Part shown: one piece after another, positions 1-8,249 of the stretch
Layout of the letters: each line of letters opens with the position of its first letter
Numbering within the stretch: position 1 is the stretch's first letter
Assembly (NCBI GenBank): GCA_002335425.1
Contig: DDCB01000017.1
Location: 1 to 40,132 of the forward strand
From: Chthonomonas sp. UBA2017
Lineage (GTDB): Bacteria; Armatimonadota; Fimbriimonadia; Fimbriimonadales; Fimbriimonadaceae
Reading direction: 5' to 3'
DNA: 40,132 bases
Notes under the pieces: model-generated
Databases searched by the model: none
Told to the model about the DNA's origin: nothing
The model's input: the letters and a program-made list of their open reading frames with translations, nothing else
Position numbers and translations under genes: made by a program

Positions 1-844
1 ACGAGACCGGGATCGAGGTCGGCAAGTTCGCGCCGGTGTTGTAAGCAGCCGTCAGCTGACCGAAGTCCACGGTGCCCGTCACGGCATTCGCGGTTGCCAC
101 GTCGGCATCGATCACGAGGGTCGGGCCTTGGCGGACCAGAGTTGTGATCGGGTTCGTGCTCGTTTGCGTATAGCCCGCAAACACGCCGTCTACGGAGATG
201 TCATCCGGAGCCACGATGAGGCGCAGGGTTTGGCCAGCATTCAGCCGATTGATGATCTCGGTCTCCACGACCGGGATCAGGTTCAGCGGAATGTTATACA
301 CAAATCCGTCGGGTTCGGGCGGAGCATTGCCGGCGGTGAACGAGACAGTCGCGATGCGGCCGACCGGCTGCATCGAAGCGTTCATGTAGGGGCTCGTCGC
401 TTCGTCCGGACCAACAAATTGAAGGACCGTTCGGTCCATTCCCGAGGGAACGTCTCCAGCATCGAAGCTGAATTTGAACGGCGAGGACCCGGCCAGAGCT
501 TGGTCCATCGAGAGCCCATAGCTGCTGGTCAACCAGATGCTCAGGTTTCCGCTACTGGTCGAGAAGGCAGCATGCCACTTTTCGAGCACGAGCGTCACGG
601 ACGAAATGTCGGTGATGGTGCCGGGGATGCCGAAAGTGCTGGCTTCCCATTCAGCAATGCCGTAGCTGGCGAAGCTGACGTTGTCCAGGCCTTGGACGTT
701 AAAGCCTCGAAGGCCGTTGGCGCCTTGGCGAGGGCCTGCGTTTTGAACCGTCAGGTTATTCGTGCATTCGGCGGTGTAGATGCCAGCAGAGGCTGACGAA
801 GCCATCGCGGCCACGATGAGACAAAGGGCAGATTGAATTCGCAT
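1..844 (-). CDS. Secreted protein of unknown function, 3' end beyond the left edge
   Basis: Translating the minus strand from the ATG at 844 gives 281 codons without a stop, so the gene runs off the left edge. A strong ribosome binding site (AAGGAG, about 5 bases before the ATG) fixes the start. The first 20 residues (MRIQSALCLIVAAMASSASA) are a classical signal peptide with an Ala-x-Ala cleavage site. The rest is rich in Ser, Thr, Asn and Gly with alternating hydrophobic residues, as in extracellular beta-sandwich proteins. The segment with ITDISSVTLVLEKWHA and LSIWLTSSYGLSMDQA recalls the DNRLRE / PEP-CTERM-associated style, but I cannot name a family. A C-terminal sorting signal, if present, would lie outside the window. 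It is separated from the upstream ATPase gene by about 105 bases and probably has its own promoter. Function unknown. Confidence 0.8.
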   Translation of the reverse strand, partial: MRIQSALCLIVAAMASSASAGIYTAECTNNLTVQNAGPRQGANGLRGFNVQGLDNVSFASYGIAEWEASTFGIPGTITDISSVTLVLEKWHAAFSTSSGNLSIWLTSSYGLSMDQALAGSSPFKFSFDAGDVPSGMDRTVLQFVGPDEATSPYMNASMQPVGRIATVSFTAGNAPPEPDGFVYNIPLNLIPVVETEIINRLNAGQTLRLIVAPDDISVDGVFAGYTQTSTNPITTLVRQGPTLVIDADVATANAVTGTVDFGQLTAAYNTGANLPTSIPVS

Positions 845-858
845 CGAGTTCTCCTTGG

Positions 859-875
859 GGGACGCATTCCGTCCC
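859..875 (-). promoter_or_regulatory. Stem-loop just before the ribosome binding site of the secreted protein gene
   Basis: GGGACG and CGTCCC form a perfect 6-bp stem around a 5-base loop, ending about five bases before the AAGGAG ribosome binding site. There is no T-run, so it is not a terminator. A stem here could stabilise the mRNA 5' end or tune ribosome access. This is inference from position only. Confidence 0.35.
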
Positions 876-949
876 ATGCGATCAACCTACCGATGCGAAG
901 TTAAATCCTGGTGAAAATTAATACTTTTTGGGAGATTTTTGAAATCGAC

Positions 950-2908
950 TCATACTTTCGAAGGGCCCCGAAGGAGCCGGAGGCCGTTCAGAATGACCAA
1001 GACCGTCGAGCCTTCATGGCCGAGCACGGCCAGCGGCAGCGGGAGCGTCCAGAACAGCGAGAGCAACGTCAAGACCAAGATCACTCCCGCGGCAAAAAAC
1101 AGGTTTGCGCGGATGATCGAATTCGTCCGACGGCCGAGTCGAATCAGCTCGGGGAGCCGCTCCAGCTTGTCTTGCATCAAAACGACATCGGCGGCGTTCA
1201 GCGCGACGTCCGAACCTAATCCGCCCATCGCCACCCCGACATGAGCCTTCGAAAGTGAAGGGGCATCGTTGATTCCGTCACCCACCATCATGACCCGGTG
1301 ATTCTCGTCGATCATCTGGTGGATCAGGCGAGTCTTGTCATCGGGCATGAGCCCGGCGCGGACTTCTGGAATCCCGACCTGGTCGGCGATGGCCCGAGCG
1401 GTTTGAGGGGTGTCGCCGGTAATCATAACCATTTCGGTCACGCCGAGCGCCTTGAGGTCGTCGAGAACCTTCTTGGCTTCGGGGCGAGGTTCATCCCGTA
1501 GCCCTAAGGCGGCCCATCGACCTTCGAACTCCATCACGGCGACAGTCATGCCGAGGTGCTGAAGCTTCTCGATGTGAGGGACAAAGTCGGGCGGAATCGG
1601 GGCATTTCCGCCCTCGAAAAATCTTCTTTGTCCAACTCGGACGGTCTGCCCCTGAAAGGTCGCCACGACCCCCAATCCGGAGGCGGTACTTTGCGAATCG
1701 GCTTCGGGGATCGTGAGTTCTTGCTCGCGAGCCGCCCGAACAATCGCATCGGCGATCGGGTGGGTGCTGTATTGTTCAGCGACCGCCGCCGCTTGCAGGA
1801 GTCGCTGGGCTTCGGGGCCGACCTGCCCATCTCCATGCCAACAGGCATCATTGCCCTGGCAGAGGTCCGTTTTGCCGCTGACCAGAGCCAGTTCTCGCGC
1901 TGAATCACACACGCAAATCTCTACCAAGCGCGGTTGGCCGGTGGTGAGCGTCCCGGTCTTATCGATGGCGAGTGCGTTCACGCGCCCCACCTGCTCGATG
2001 AACTCGCCTCCCCGAACGAGGATACCCTGCCGGGCTGCGTAAGCAAGTGCCGAGAGGGTCGTGGCGGGAGTCGAGATCACCAGGGCGCAAGGGCTGAGCG
2101 CGACCAAGAGCGTCAATGCGCTATAAAGGGCGTCCATCGGGGCTTGTTGTAGGAGCCACCGAACCAGCAACGACACCAAAAAGACGCCAAAGACAAAGAG
2201 CGTGTACCTTTGGCCAAACCACGCGCTGAGTCGCTCCCCCGAAGCCTTGTTCTCCTGAGCGTCTTTCACCAAATGAACGATCTTGTCAAGCGTCGTTTCG
2301 CCGACCACGGCCGACACCCGAACCAAGAGCATGCTCTCTTGATTTTGAGTGCCCCCCAAAACAGGATCGCCGGGCCCTCGCTCCACGGGCTGAGATTCGC
2401 CCGTCATCGCCGCTTGATTCACGGAGCTGGTGCCTTGGATCACCTCTCCGTCCGTCGGAATCGGCTCATACGGCAAGACGCGAACCATCTCGCCGACGGC
2501 CAAGGCCTCGACCCGCACCGTCTCATCACCACCCGGCCCGACGCGAATCGCTTGTTCAGGTCGAAGCTGAATGAGCCCTTCGATGGCCGATTGGGTGCGA
2601 GCGAGGGCGTACGCCTCTAGGGTCGAGCTGAGCGAGAACAGAAACAAAAGCGCAGCGGCATCGATCGGGCGCCCGACAATGATGGCCCCGATCGCGGCGA
2701 AGACCATTAAGAAATTCACGTCGAGCTCGCGGGCCTGCAACGACTCCCAGGCAGATTTCAGAGAAAAATAACTGCCACAGAGCACCGCCAACAAGGGGAA
2801 TGCAGGGTGAACGCCAAAAAAGCTGATCACCAGAAAGAGCCCACAAAGGAACGTGAGCAAAACTTGAACGTCGCGGAAAACTCGCACTCGTAAAGTGTAA
2901 GGTAACAC
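950..2908 (-). CDS. P1B-4-type heavy-metal-transporting ATPase (Co/Zn/Fe(II) class)
   Basis: This membrane pump exports a divalent transition metal using ATP. The phosphorylation motif DKTGTLT lies near residue 315. The transmembrane metal site is SPC (LSPCALV, near residue 270), not CPC, and the last membrane helix has HEGST (near residue 630). SPC plus HEG-x-T is the signature of subgroup P1B-4 (CoaT, CtpD, PfeT), which handles Co, Zn or Fe(II). There is no N-terminal CxxC metal-binding domain, as usual for this subgroup. TGES (actuator) and GDGINDAPSL (hinge) are present. A Cys-rich insert follows the phosphorylation site. The start is uncertain: the frame stays open to 3028, but that would overlap cdd. 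I chose the GTG at 2908; TTG at 2932 or GTG at 2887 are alternatives, and none has a good ribosome binding site. The gene is divergent from cdd. Confidence 0.88.
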   Translation of the reverse strand: MLPYTLRVRVFRDVQVLLTFLCGLFLVISFFGVHPAFPLLAVLCGSYFSLKSAWESLQARELDVNFLMVFAAIGAIIVGRPIDAAALLFLFSLSSTLEAYALARTQSAIEGLIQLRPEQAIRVGPGGDETVRVEALAVGEMVRVLPYEPIPTDGEVIQGTSSVNQAAMTGESQPVERGPGDPVLGGTQNQESMLLVRVSAVVGETTLDKIVHLVKDAQENKASGERLSAWFGQRYTLFVFGVFLVSLLVRWLLQQAPMDALYSALTLLVALSPCALVISTPATTLSALAYAARQGILVRGGEFIEQVGRVNALAIDKTGTLTTGQPRLVEICVCDSARELALVSGKTDLCQGNDACWHGDGQVGPEAQRLLQAAAVAEQYSTHPIADAIVRAAREQELTIPEADSQSTASGLGVVATFQGQTVRVGQRRFFEGGNAPIPPDFVPHIEKLQHLGMTVAVMEFEGRWAALGLRDEPRPEAKKVLDDLKALGVTEMVMITGDTPQTARAIADQVGIPEVRAGLMPDDKTRLIHQMIDENHRVMMVGDGINDAPSLSKAHVGVAMGGLGSDVALNAADVVLMQDKLERLPELIRLGRRTNSIIRANLFFAAGVILVLTLLSLFWTLPLPLAVLGHEGSTVLVILNGLRLLRGPSKV

Positions 2909-2937
2909 AACCTCGATCCCAGAAGCAACCAAACCCG

Positions 2938-3342
2938 ATGGAAGACCTTTTGCGCGCCGCCCAACAAGCTCAAGAAAACGCCTACGCCCCTTACAGCGGC
3001 TATCGCGTCGGCGCGGCCTTGCGCTCATCGAGTGGCCAAGTCTATGCGGGTTGCAATGTCGAGAATGTCTCGTACGGTCTGACCCTTTGCGCTGAACGAA
3101 ACGCCCTGGCGGCGATGGTCACCGCGGGAGAAACTCGCTGGACCGAGATCGTCATCATCACGCGAGATGGAGGCACTCCGTGCGGGGCGTGCCTTCAGGT
3201 CCTGCTAGAATTCGTGGAAGATGCTCGAAATGCCTCGGTGATCTGTGCGTCAGAGTCATCAGGCCCGGGCCCGAGTCGGATGCTGGCGGAATTCCTTCCT
3301 TTGGGGTTTCGCTCACCCGAAGTCGGCAGAACAGAATCATGA
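2938..3342 (+). CDS. cdd: Cytidine deaminase
   Basis: Cytosolic zinc enzyme that deaminates cytidine and deoxycytidine to uridine and deoxyuridine for pyrimidine salvage. The 134-residue length is typical of the homotetrameric class. The catalytic signature CAE (C51, E53) and the PCGAC zinc ligands C82 and C85 are intact. NVENVSYGLTLCAERNA and MLAEFLPLGF are family hallmarks. The gene is divergent from the metal ATPase, with about 30 bases between the preferred starts. Its stop overlaps the start of the next gene (ATGA at 3339-3342), so the lipoprotein is probably co-transcribed. No clear ribosome binding site precedes the ATG. Confidence 0.93.
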   Translation: MEDLLRAAQQAQENAYAPYSGYRVGAALRSSSGQVYAGCNVENVSYGLTLCAERNALAAMVTAGETRWTEIVIITRDGGTPCGACLQVLLEFVEDARNASVICASESSGPGPSRMLAEFLPLGFRSPEVGRTES

Positions 3343-3896
3343 TGCTGAAGAGAAAATTTTGCGGTGTGCTTGCGCTCTTTTTGGGAGCAGCTTGGATCAT
3401 TGGATGCGGCGGCGCCGGGGGCGGATCGAGCACGACGGGGACCAACTCGGGGACAAACTCGGGCACCAATTCCGGGACGAACTCGGGCACGAATTCTGGC
3501 ACCAATAGCGGTGGCAATGGAGGCAACAACGGCGGTTCTACGGCCGGACTTTCGGGTCGGGTCATCAACGAATTCAACGCGGGCGTCTCGAGTGTGCGCA
3601 TCGAGTTCCTGAACTCCTCGGGGAGTCGAGTCGGGCAAGCGACGACCGATGCGGACGGGAACTTTTCAACACGAGTCGACCCGAGCGCGAGCACTTTTTG
3701 GATCCCGTCGACTGGCTTTCCCGCCGGGTATTGGAAGACGTACTCGTATCGCAATCTGAGATATTCGGCGCTCATTCCGTCGTGCCGACCGCCGCTCCCG
3801 AGCCTGAGCGGGACCGGGTCGACAACCTTGGCCAGTGTGGTTCGAATCTCTCTGACCAGTAGCCCGCCTCCGCCCCCACCGAATGGGTGCGAGTAG
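3339..3896 (+). CDS. Repeat-bearing lipoprotein with carboxypeptidase-regulatory-like domain
   Basis: About 185 residues. The N-terminus MMLKRKFCGVLALFLGAA leads to WIIGCG, a lipobox-like site at which Cys would be lipidated. Next come six perfect Gly-Thr-Asn-Ser repeats and a Gly/Asn stretch, a flexible linker. The segment GLSGRVINEFNAGVSSVRI followed by GQATTDADGNFSTRV matches the carboxypeptidase-regulatory-like fold (a beta-sandwich found in many surface proteins). The C-terminus is Pro-rich (PPPPPP). The start overlaps the cdd stop as ATGA (3339); a second ATG at 3342 is equally possible. It is probably anchored to a membrane facing the periplasm or surface. No enzymatic motif is visible, and its link to cytidine deaminase is likely only transcriptional. 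Confidence 0.72.
   Translation: MMLKRKFCGVLALFLGAAWIIGCGGAGGGSSTTGTNSGTNSGTNSGTNSGTNSGTNSGGNGGNNGGSTAGLSGRVINEFNAGVSSVRIEFLNSSGSRVGQATTDADGNFSTRVDPSASTFWIPSTGFPAGYWKTYSYRNLRYSALIPSCRPPLPSLSGTGSTTLASVVRISLTSSPPPPPPNGCE
3438..3509 (+). repeat. 12-base tandem repeat, six copies, encoding GTNS
   Basis: Six in-frame 12-base units, each coding Gly-Thr-Asn-Ser, differ mainly at third codon positions (GGG/GGC, ACC/ACA/ACG, AAC/AAT). The copies have therefore drifted while the protein repeat was kept, which points to selection for a flexible hydrophilic linker. Confidence 0.85.
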
Positions 3897-3902
3897 GAAA
3901 CC

Positions 3903-3933
3903 TTGCCCGGCCCCGGGTCGTAAGGTCTATACT
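3903..3933 (+). promoter_or_regulatory. Possible sigma-70-type promoter for ftsK
   Basis: TTGCCC (3903-3908) and TATACT (3928-3933) are separated by 19 bases and lie about 45 bases before the ftsK start. The -10 is good; the -35 match is partial and the spacer is long, so this is only a candidate. Confidence 0.3.
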
Positions 3934-3978
3934 GATACTTGAGCGGGCCATGGAGGGTCCGATCAAGGAGTCTGCAGG

Positions 3979-6246
3979 ATGCCTAGTGCGAAGCCGCCCG
4001 TTTCCGCGGTCCGACGGCGTGAGCCCGTGGTCAACCACCGGCGCACCGATGCCGCCGGGATCACCCTTTTTGCGACCGCCCTCATCATGGTGCTCGGATT
4101 GCTCTTTGGCAATGCCGGGGTTTTGGGCCAAGGCCTGAGCGCGCTTTTTCGGACGTTGTTCGGCCAGGCTGCTTGGCTGGTCCCGGTCGTCCTGGTCATC
4201 GCCGGAGTGTCTTACCTTCGTGGTCAACGGCAATTCGAAATCAACCGGCTCAGTTGGGGCGCGACCCTGATCTTTTTGTCGATTGTTGGGTTCCTGGCGA
4301 GAGACCTACGGGGCGACTACTTTGACCCCGAGATCGTGGCCGAGAGCGGCGGATATCTCGGTGCATTCCTCGGCTGGTTTTTAACCTGGATCATCGGCTC
4401 CGGCAAGGCGATCGGCTTGGTCGCCATCGGCCTTCTTGGGGCGGTCCTGTTGTTGGACCAGCCGATCCGTAGCCTGATGTCGCAATGGGCTGAGCGCGCC
4501 CGCCAACGCCGGTCGGCGGTGGAGCCTCGGACCCGAGCGGTGCCTCGTGGCAATGCGAACCGGACTTTGGCCATGCCCGGTTCAGAGACCGGTCGCGCCG
4601 CCGTTCGCGTGCCCGATGTGAGTCCGGCTAAGTCCCTGGCCTCCGCTGAGACAAGCGACGCGCCGGCCAAACGGAAGTCGTCTCCCGTCATCCGAGAAAC
4701 GATCCAGTCGACGGGCGACACCCAAGATGTCACGCCGAAAGAGGGCTATACCTTGCCTCCGATGAACCTCCTGGAGGCCTCCGCCGCCCGTCCGAAGCGG
4801 TCGAGCCAAGAGATGGAGCAGAACATTCAGACCCTCGAAGGCACGCTGGAGGAGTTTGGGATTGACGCCAACGTGGTCGAGATTGCAACCGGGCCGACGA
4901 TTACGCGCTATGAGATTCAGCTCGGCCCAGGGATTCGCGTGGCGCGGATCACGGCTCTGGCCGACAACATTGCGATGAACCTGGCTGCCAGCCACGTGCG
5001 GGTCGAGGCTCCGATCCCGGGGAAAGCGGCGATCGGCGTGGAAGTCCCCAATTCTCAGAAGTCCACGGTGACCTTGCGCGATATCTGCGACACGGACGAA
5101 TTCCGAAATCACCCCTCGCGACTCTTTGTCGGCCTGGGCCAAGACGTCAGCGGAGTGAATCGGTACGCTGATCTGACCAAGATGCCCCACCTTTTGATCG
5201 GCGGGGCGACCAACAGCGGCAAGTCGATCGGCTTGGCGACGATCATCACCTCGCTCATCGTTCGCAACACGCCGAAAGACCTCAAGCTGGTCATGATCGA
5301 CCCCAAACGAGTCGAGCTCTCGTTGTTTGATGGGATTCCCCATCTCATGTGCCCAGTGGTGAAGGACGTAAAGGAGGCTCCAGGAGTCCTTCGGGCGGTC
5401 TGGCGCGAGATGGACAAGCGCTACGACATCTTCAGCGAAGCCGGAGTGCGAAATATCGATGGATGGAACGCCAAAGCGACGTTTCAAGAGCGGATGCCCT
5501 ATATCGTCGTCATTATCGACGAGCTTGCCGACCTGATGATTCAGGCCGCCGCCGAAGTCGAAACGTCCATTGTTCGATTGGCGCAGTTGGCTCGTGCGGT
5601 GGGGATTCACCTGGTTATCGCCACCCAGCGCCCGAGCGTCGACGTCATCACCGGCACCATCAAGGCCAATATCCCGTCGCGGATCGCGTTTTCGGTCTCC
5701 TCACAAATCGACTCGCGAACGATTCTCGACCAGAAGGGTGCCGAAGCGCTGATGGGTCGCGGCGACATGCTTTACATGCCGATCGACGCCAGCAAGCCCA
5801 CCCGCATTCAAGGATGCTACGTCAGCGAAAAGGAGATCGAGGCGATCTGCAACCACTGGAAAGCCCAAGAGAAGCCGCACTACGTTCTGAATCCGATCGC
5901 GGTCGCGATTCAAGACCGCGAGGCCGACATGGCCGAGCAAGAGTCTGACCCGCTTTGGGAAGAGACCGTCCGATGGGTGGTCGACCGAGGTCAGGCGTCC
6001 ACTTCGATGATCCAGCGTCGTTTCTCCATCGGCTTTCAACGCGCCAGCCGGCTGCTGGACCTGATGGAGGAACGCGGGATCGTCGGTCCTCGCGACGGCC
6101 CGCGACCGCGCGAAGTGCTCGTGAGCCCCCTCGATGTTGATTCGGTCCTGGGCAAAGGCACTTTCCGGCGCGACGTGGCGGAGATGCGATGGGGCCTCGA
6201 CGACGACGAGAGCGCGTCTCGGGCGGGCGATCCTTCGGACGATTAG
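3979..6246 (+). CDS. ftsK: DNA translocase FtsK/SpoIIIE
   Basis: Septal DNA pump that clears chromosome DNA from the closing division site and helps resolve chromosome dimers. The 755-residue protein has four or five membrane helices in the first about 160 residues, then a short Ala/Pro/Arg linker (far shorter than in E. coli). An alpha/beta motor follows with Walker A GATNSGKS (near 409-416) and Walker B VVIIDELADL (near 511-520). The FtsK hallmark VIATQRPSVDVITGTIKANIPSRIAF is also present. The C-terminal winged-helix gamma domain (QRRFSIGFQRASRLLDLMEE) binds oriented KOPS/SRS-type sites. AAGGAG about 8 bases upstream supports the ATG at 3979. The length is close to Bacillus SpoIIIE. Confidence 0.95.
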   Translation: MPSAKPPVSAVRRREPVVNHRRTDAAGITLFATALIMVLGLLFGNAGVLGQGLSALFRTLFGQAAWLVPVVLVIAGVSYLRGQRQFEINRLSWGATLIFLSIVGFLARDLRGDYFDPEIVAESGGYLGAFLGWFLTWIIGSGKAIGLVAIGLLGAVLLLDQPIRSLMSQWAERARQRRSAVEPRTRAVPRGNANRTLAMPGSETGRAAVRVPDVSPAKSLASAETSDAPAKRKSSPVIRETIQSTGDTQDVTPKEGYTLPPMNLLEASAARPKRSSQEMEQNIQTLEGTLEEFGIDANVVEIATGPTITRYEIQLGPGIRVARITALADNIAMNLAASHVRVEAPIPGKAAIGVEVPNSQKSTVTLRDICDTDEFRNHPSRLFVGLGQDVSGVNRYADLTKMPHLLIGGATNSGKSIGLATIITSLIVRNTPKDLKLVMIDPKRVELSLFDGIPHLMCPVVKDVKEAPGVLRAVWREMDKRYDIFSEAGVRNIDGWNAKATFQERMPYIVVIIDELADLMIQAAAEVETSIVRLAQLARAVGIHLVIATQRPSVDVITGTIKANIPSRIAFSVSSQIDSRTILDQKGAEALMGRGDMLYMPIDASKPTRIQGCYVSEKEIEAICNHWKAQEKPHYVLNPIAVAIQDREADMAEQESDPLWEETVRWVVDRGQASTSMIQRRFSIGFQRASRLLDLMEERGIVGPRDGPRPREVLVSPLDVDSVLGKGTFRRDVAEMRWGLDDDESASRAGDPSDD

Positions 6247-6305
6247 CCTGAATTCAGCTGAAAAATCCGGATCGCCCCCTAAAATTTCCGGGCGAGCCAA
6301 CGATA

Positions 6306-6563
6306 ATGGATCCTATGACCCATGCTGTCGTTCAATTTCCGCGGTTTGACCCGAAGCGGACCGAGCAGTTCCTCTTGTCGCTGCCGGGTGTCTTGGATGC
6401 GAGCGTCTGGGTCCGAGATGAGGCGCTCAAAGCGCATGTCACGGTCGATGCGTTCGCCGAACTCAACGACAAGGAGCTCCAGACGGCGTGCCTGGATGCC
6501 CTGGGGCTCCACCAAGTCCCGCGCCAGATCGTGATGCTCCGCGCTCATCCGTTGGCCGCTTAG
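6306..6563 (+). CDS. Small protein resembling an isolated AMP-binding C-terminal domain
   Basis: An 85-residue protein. The pattern TEQFLLSLPGVLDASVWVRD, then KAHVTVDAFAELNDKELQ, then LGLHQVPRQIVMLRAHPL follows the C-terminal subdomain of acyl-CoA synthetases and other ANL-family enzymes. In those enzymes 'E..L..hP.V..A.V....' is followed by 'vPr.i.fvd.lP'. The protein stops just before the place where ANL enzymes carry their catalytic lysine (the S/T-GK motif). It could be a stand-alone domain with a binding role or a remnant; no adenylating domain lies nearby. ATG at 6306 or 6315 can serve as start; neither has a strong ribosome binding site. The similarity is judged by eye and needs a profile search. 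Confidence 0.6.
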   Translation: MDPMTHAVVQFPRFDPKRTEQFLLSLPGVLDASVWVRDEALKAHVTVDAFAELNDKELQTACLDALGLHQVPRQIVMLRAHPLAA

Positions 6564-6611
6564 TCGGATTCCCTTTGCGCCGAGCAACGATTCGCCACCC
6601 TCTGCGTAGAG

Positions 6612-6642
6612 TCGTTCAGGGCCACTGAGCCCCTGATAACGA
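6612..6642 (+). promoter_or_regulatory. Imperfect stem-loop upstream of nnr
   Basis: TCGTTCAGGG (6612-6621) pairs with CCCTGATAACGA (6631-6642), with two single-base bulges on the right arm and a 9-base loop. It ends six bases before the nnr ATG, which has no visible ribosome binding site. No T-run follows. Role unknown. Confidence 0.3.
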
Positions 6643-6647
6643 CCCGT

Positions 6648-8249
6648 ATGTGGATCGCAACCGCCGCCCAATCCAAAGAGATCGACGCCCGAGCCACCCG
6701 TGAATTCGGGGTGCCCGCAACGGTGCTGATGGAGCGCGCCGGGCTGGCGGTCTTTGACGCTCTGCGCGAACTTTTGCCCGAAGGCGGACGAGTCTCCGTT
6801 CTTTGTGGACGCGGCAACAATGGCGGCGACGGCTTTGTCACGGCTCGGCTCGCCTTAGAAGCTGGCTACGACGTGGATTGTATCGTCGCCGCCGCCGAGT
6901 CAGACCTGACCAACGAAGCCAAAGTCCAATGCGATGTCGCCCGGGCCCAGGGTGTCCAACCCGTCTTTGTCGATGATGCTCGGTGGGCTCGTCGACTCGA
7001 ATGCCTGCCTTACAAAGACCTGTTGGTCGATGCATTGCTCGGCACGGGGACGGAGGGCCACGTTCGCGGGGCGGTCGCCGAGGCCATTCATGCGATGAAC
7101 CGGGCAGGCGTCCCCGTCCTGAGCGTCGATCTCCCGAGTGGGATTCACGCCGACACCGGCGAAGAGCTCGGAGCCTCCGTTTGGGCGCTTCGGACGGTGA
7201 CGTTTGGCTTGGCCAAGCCGTTCTTGTTCCAAGGATTGGGGATCGAGCATGCGGGCTACTGGACAGTCGCGGAAATCGGATTCCCGAATTCGCTTCTCCG
7301 AGAATCGCGCGAGGCGAAGCTCCTCGACTCGGGATGGATCGCCGACATCTTGCCCGAGCGGATGCGAGCCAGTCACAAGGGCGAAAACGGGCATGTTCTC
7401 ATCGTCGGGGGGAGCGAGCGATACCCGGGCGCGGTGATCATGGCGGCTCGTTCGGCCTTGCGAGCCGGAGCCGGACTCGTGACGGTCGCCAGCCTGCCCA
7501 GTGTCCTTCAGGCGGTCGCGGCGGCGGTCCCCGAGGCGATTCATCTGCCCTTGCCCGAGCGCGAAGGGGTCTTGGCACCCGAGGCCGCTCACGTGATCGC
7601 AGCAGAACAAGATCGTTTTCAAGGAGCGCTCTTCGGGCCGGGCCTGACCCATCACCCATCAGTCTTGCAGGCCCTGAGCGAACTTTGGGTCCATTGGAGG
7701 ACCCCTTGTGTCATCGACGCCGATGCGTTGAACGCCGTCGCTCTGGGGGTGAAGCTGCCCAAGGCGCCTTGTGTCCTCACGCCTCACCCCGGCGAGCTCA
7801 GCCGACTGATGCACTGCAGCATTGCCGAAATCAACGCCGACCGATTCGGATCGGTTCGCACCGCTCGCGACCGGTTTCATCAAGCGGTCTTGCTGAAGGG
7901 CCCGTACAGCATCGTCGGCGCCCCCGATGAGCCGCTCTATGTGAACTGCACCGGCAACCCCGGAATGGCGAGCGGCGGAATGGGCGATGTGCTGGGCGGG
8001 GTGATCGCCACCCTCTTGGCCCAAGACCTTCCGATGGCTTGCGCCGCGAGTGCAGGAATGTTTTGGCATGGGCTTGCGGGCGATCTTTGCGCCCAAAGGA
8101 TCGGCCCGATTGGATTCTCCGCCACCGATGTGGCGAACGCATTGCCCGAAGCACGCGCTAAACTCATCTCATCGTGTTGTCCAAACTCGCTTTCGTACTC
8201 CTCTTGGCCGGGCTCATCAGCCTCGGGTCAGCCCAAGGGACGATCCTAG
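6648..8249 (+). CDS. nnr: Bifunctional NAD(P)H-hydrate epimerase / ADP-dependent dehydratase
   Basis: Repairs NAD(P)HX, the hydrated damage form of NAD(P)H. The N-terminal YjeF epimerase domain (about residues 1-210) shows GRGNNGGDGFVTARL. The C-terminal dehydratase, of ribokinase-like fold, shows GGSERYPGAVIMAARSALRAGAG and NPGMASGGMGDVLGGVIATLLAQ. The fused arrangement is the usual bacterial one and the length (533) is near normal. The last about 25 residues (after AKLIS) look random because the reading frame runs 76 bases into the next gene. The family domain ends before that. The gene starts the cluster that continues with two FHA proteins and a VWA protein. Confidence 0.94.
   Translation: MWIATAAQSKEIDARATREFGVPATVLMERAGLAVFDALRELLPEGGRVSVLCGRGNNGGDGFVTARLALEAGYDVDCIVAAAESDLTNEAKVQCDVARAQGVQPVFVDDARWARRLECLPYKDLLVDALLGTGTEGHVRGAVAEAIHAMNRAGVPVLSVDLPSGIHADTGEELGASVWALRTVTFGLAKPFLFQGLGIEHAGYWTVAEIGFPNSLLRESREAKLLDSGWIADILPERMRASHKGENGHVLIVGGSERYPGAVIMAARSALRAGAGLVTVASLPSVLQAVAAAVPEAIHLPLPEREGVLAPEAAHVIAAEQDRFQGALFGPGLTHHPSVLQALSELWVHWRTPCVIDADALNAVALGVKLPKAPCVLTPHPGELSRLMHCSIAEINADRFGSVRTARDRFHQAVLLKGPYSIVGAPDEPLYVNCTGNPGMASGGMGDVLGGVIATLLAQDLPMACAASAGMFWHGLAGDLCAQRIGPIGFSATDVANALPEARAKLISSCCPNSLSYSSWPGSSASGQPKGRS

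Noticed and set aside
2909..3028. Extended N-terminus of the metal ATPase up to 3028
   Set aside because: The added 40 residues are Arg-rich and non-conserved, and the DNA codes the start of cytidine deaminase on the other strand.
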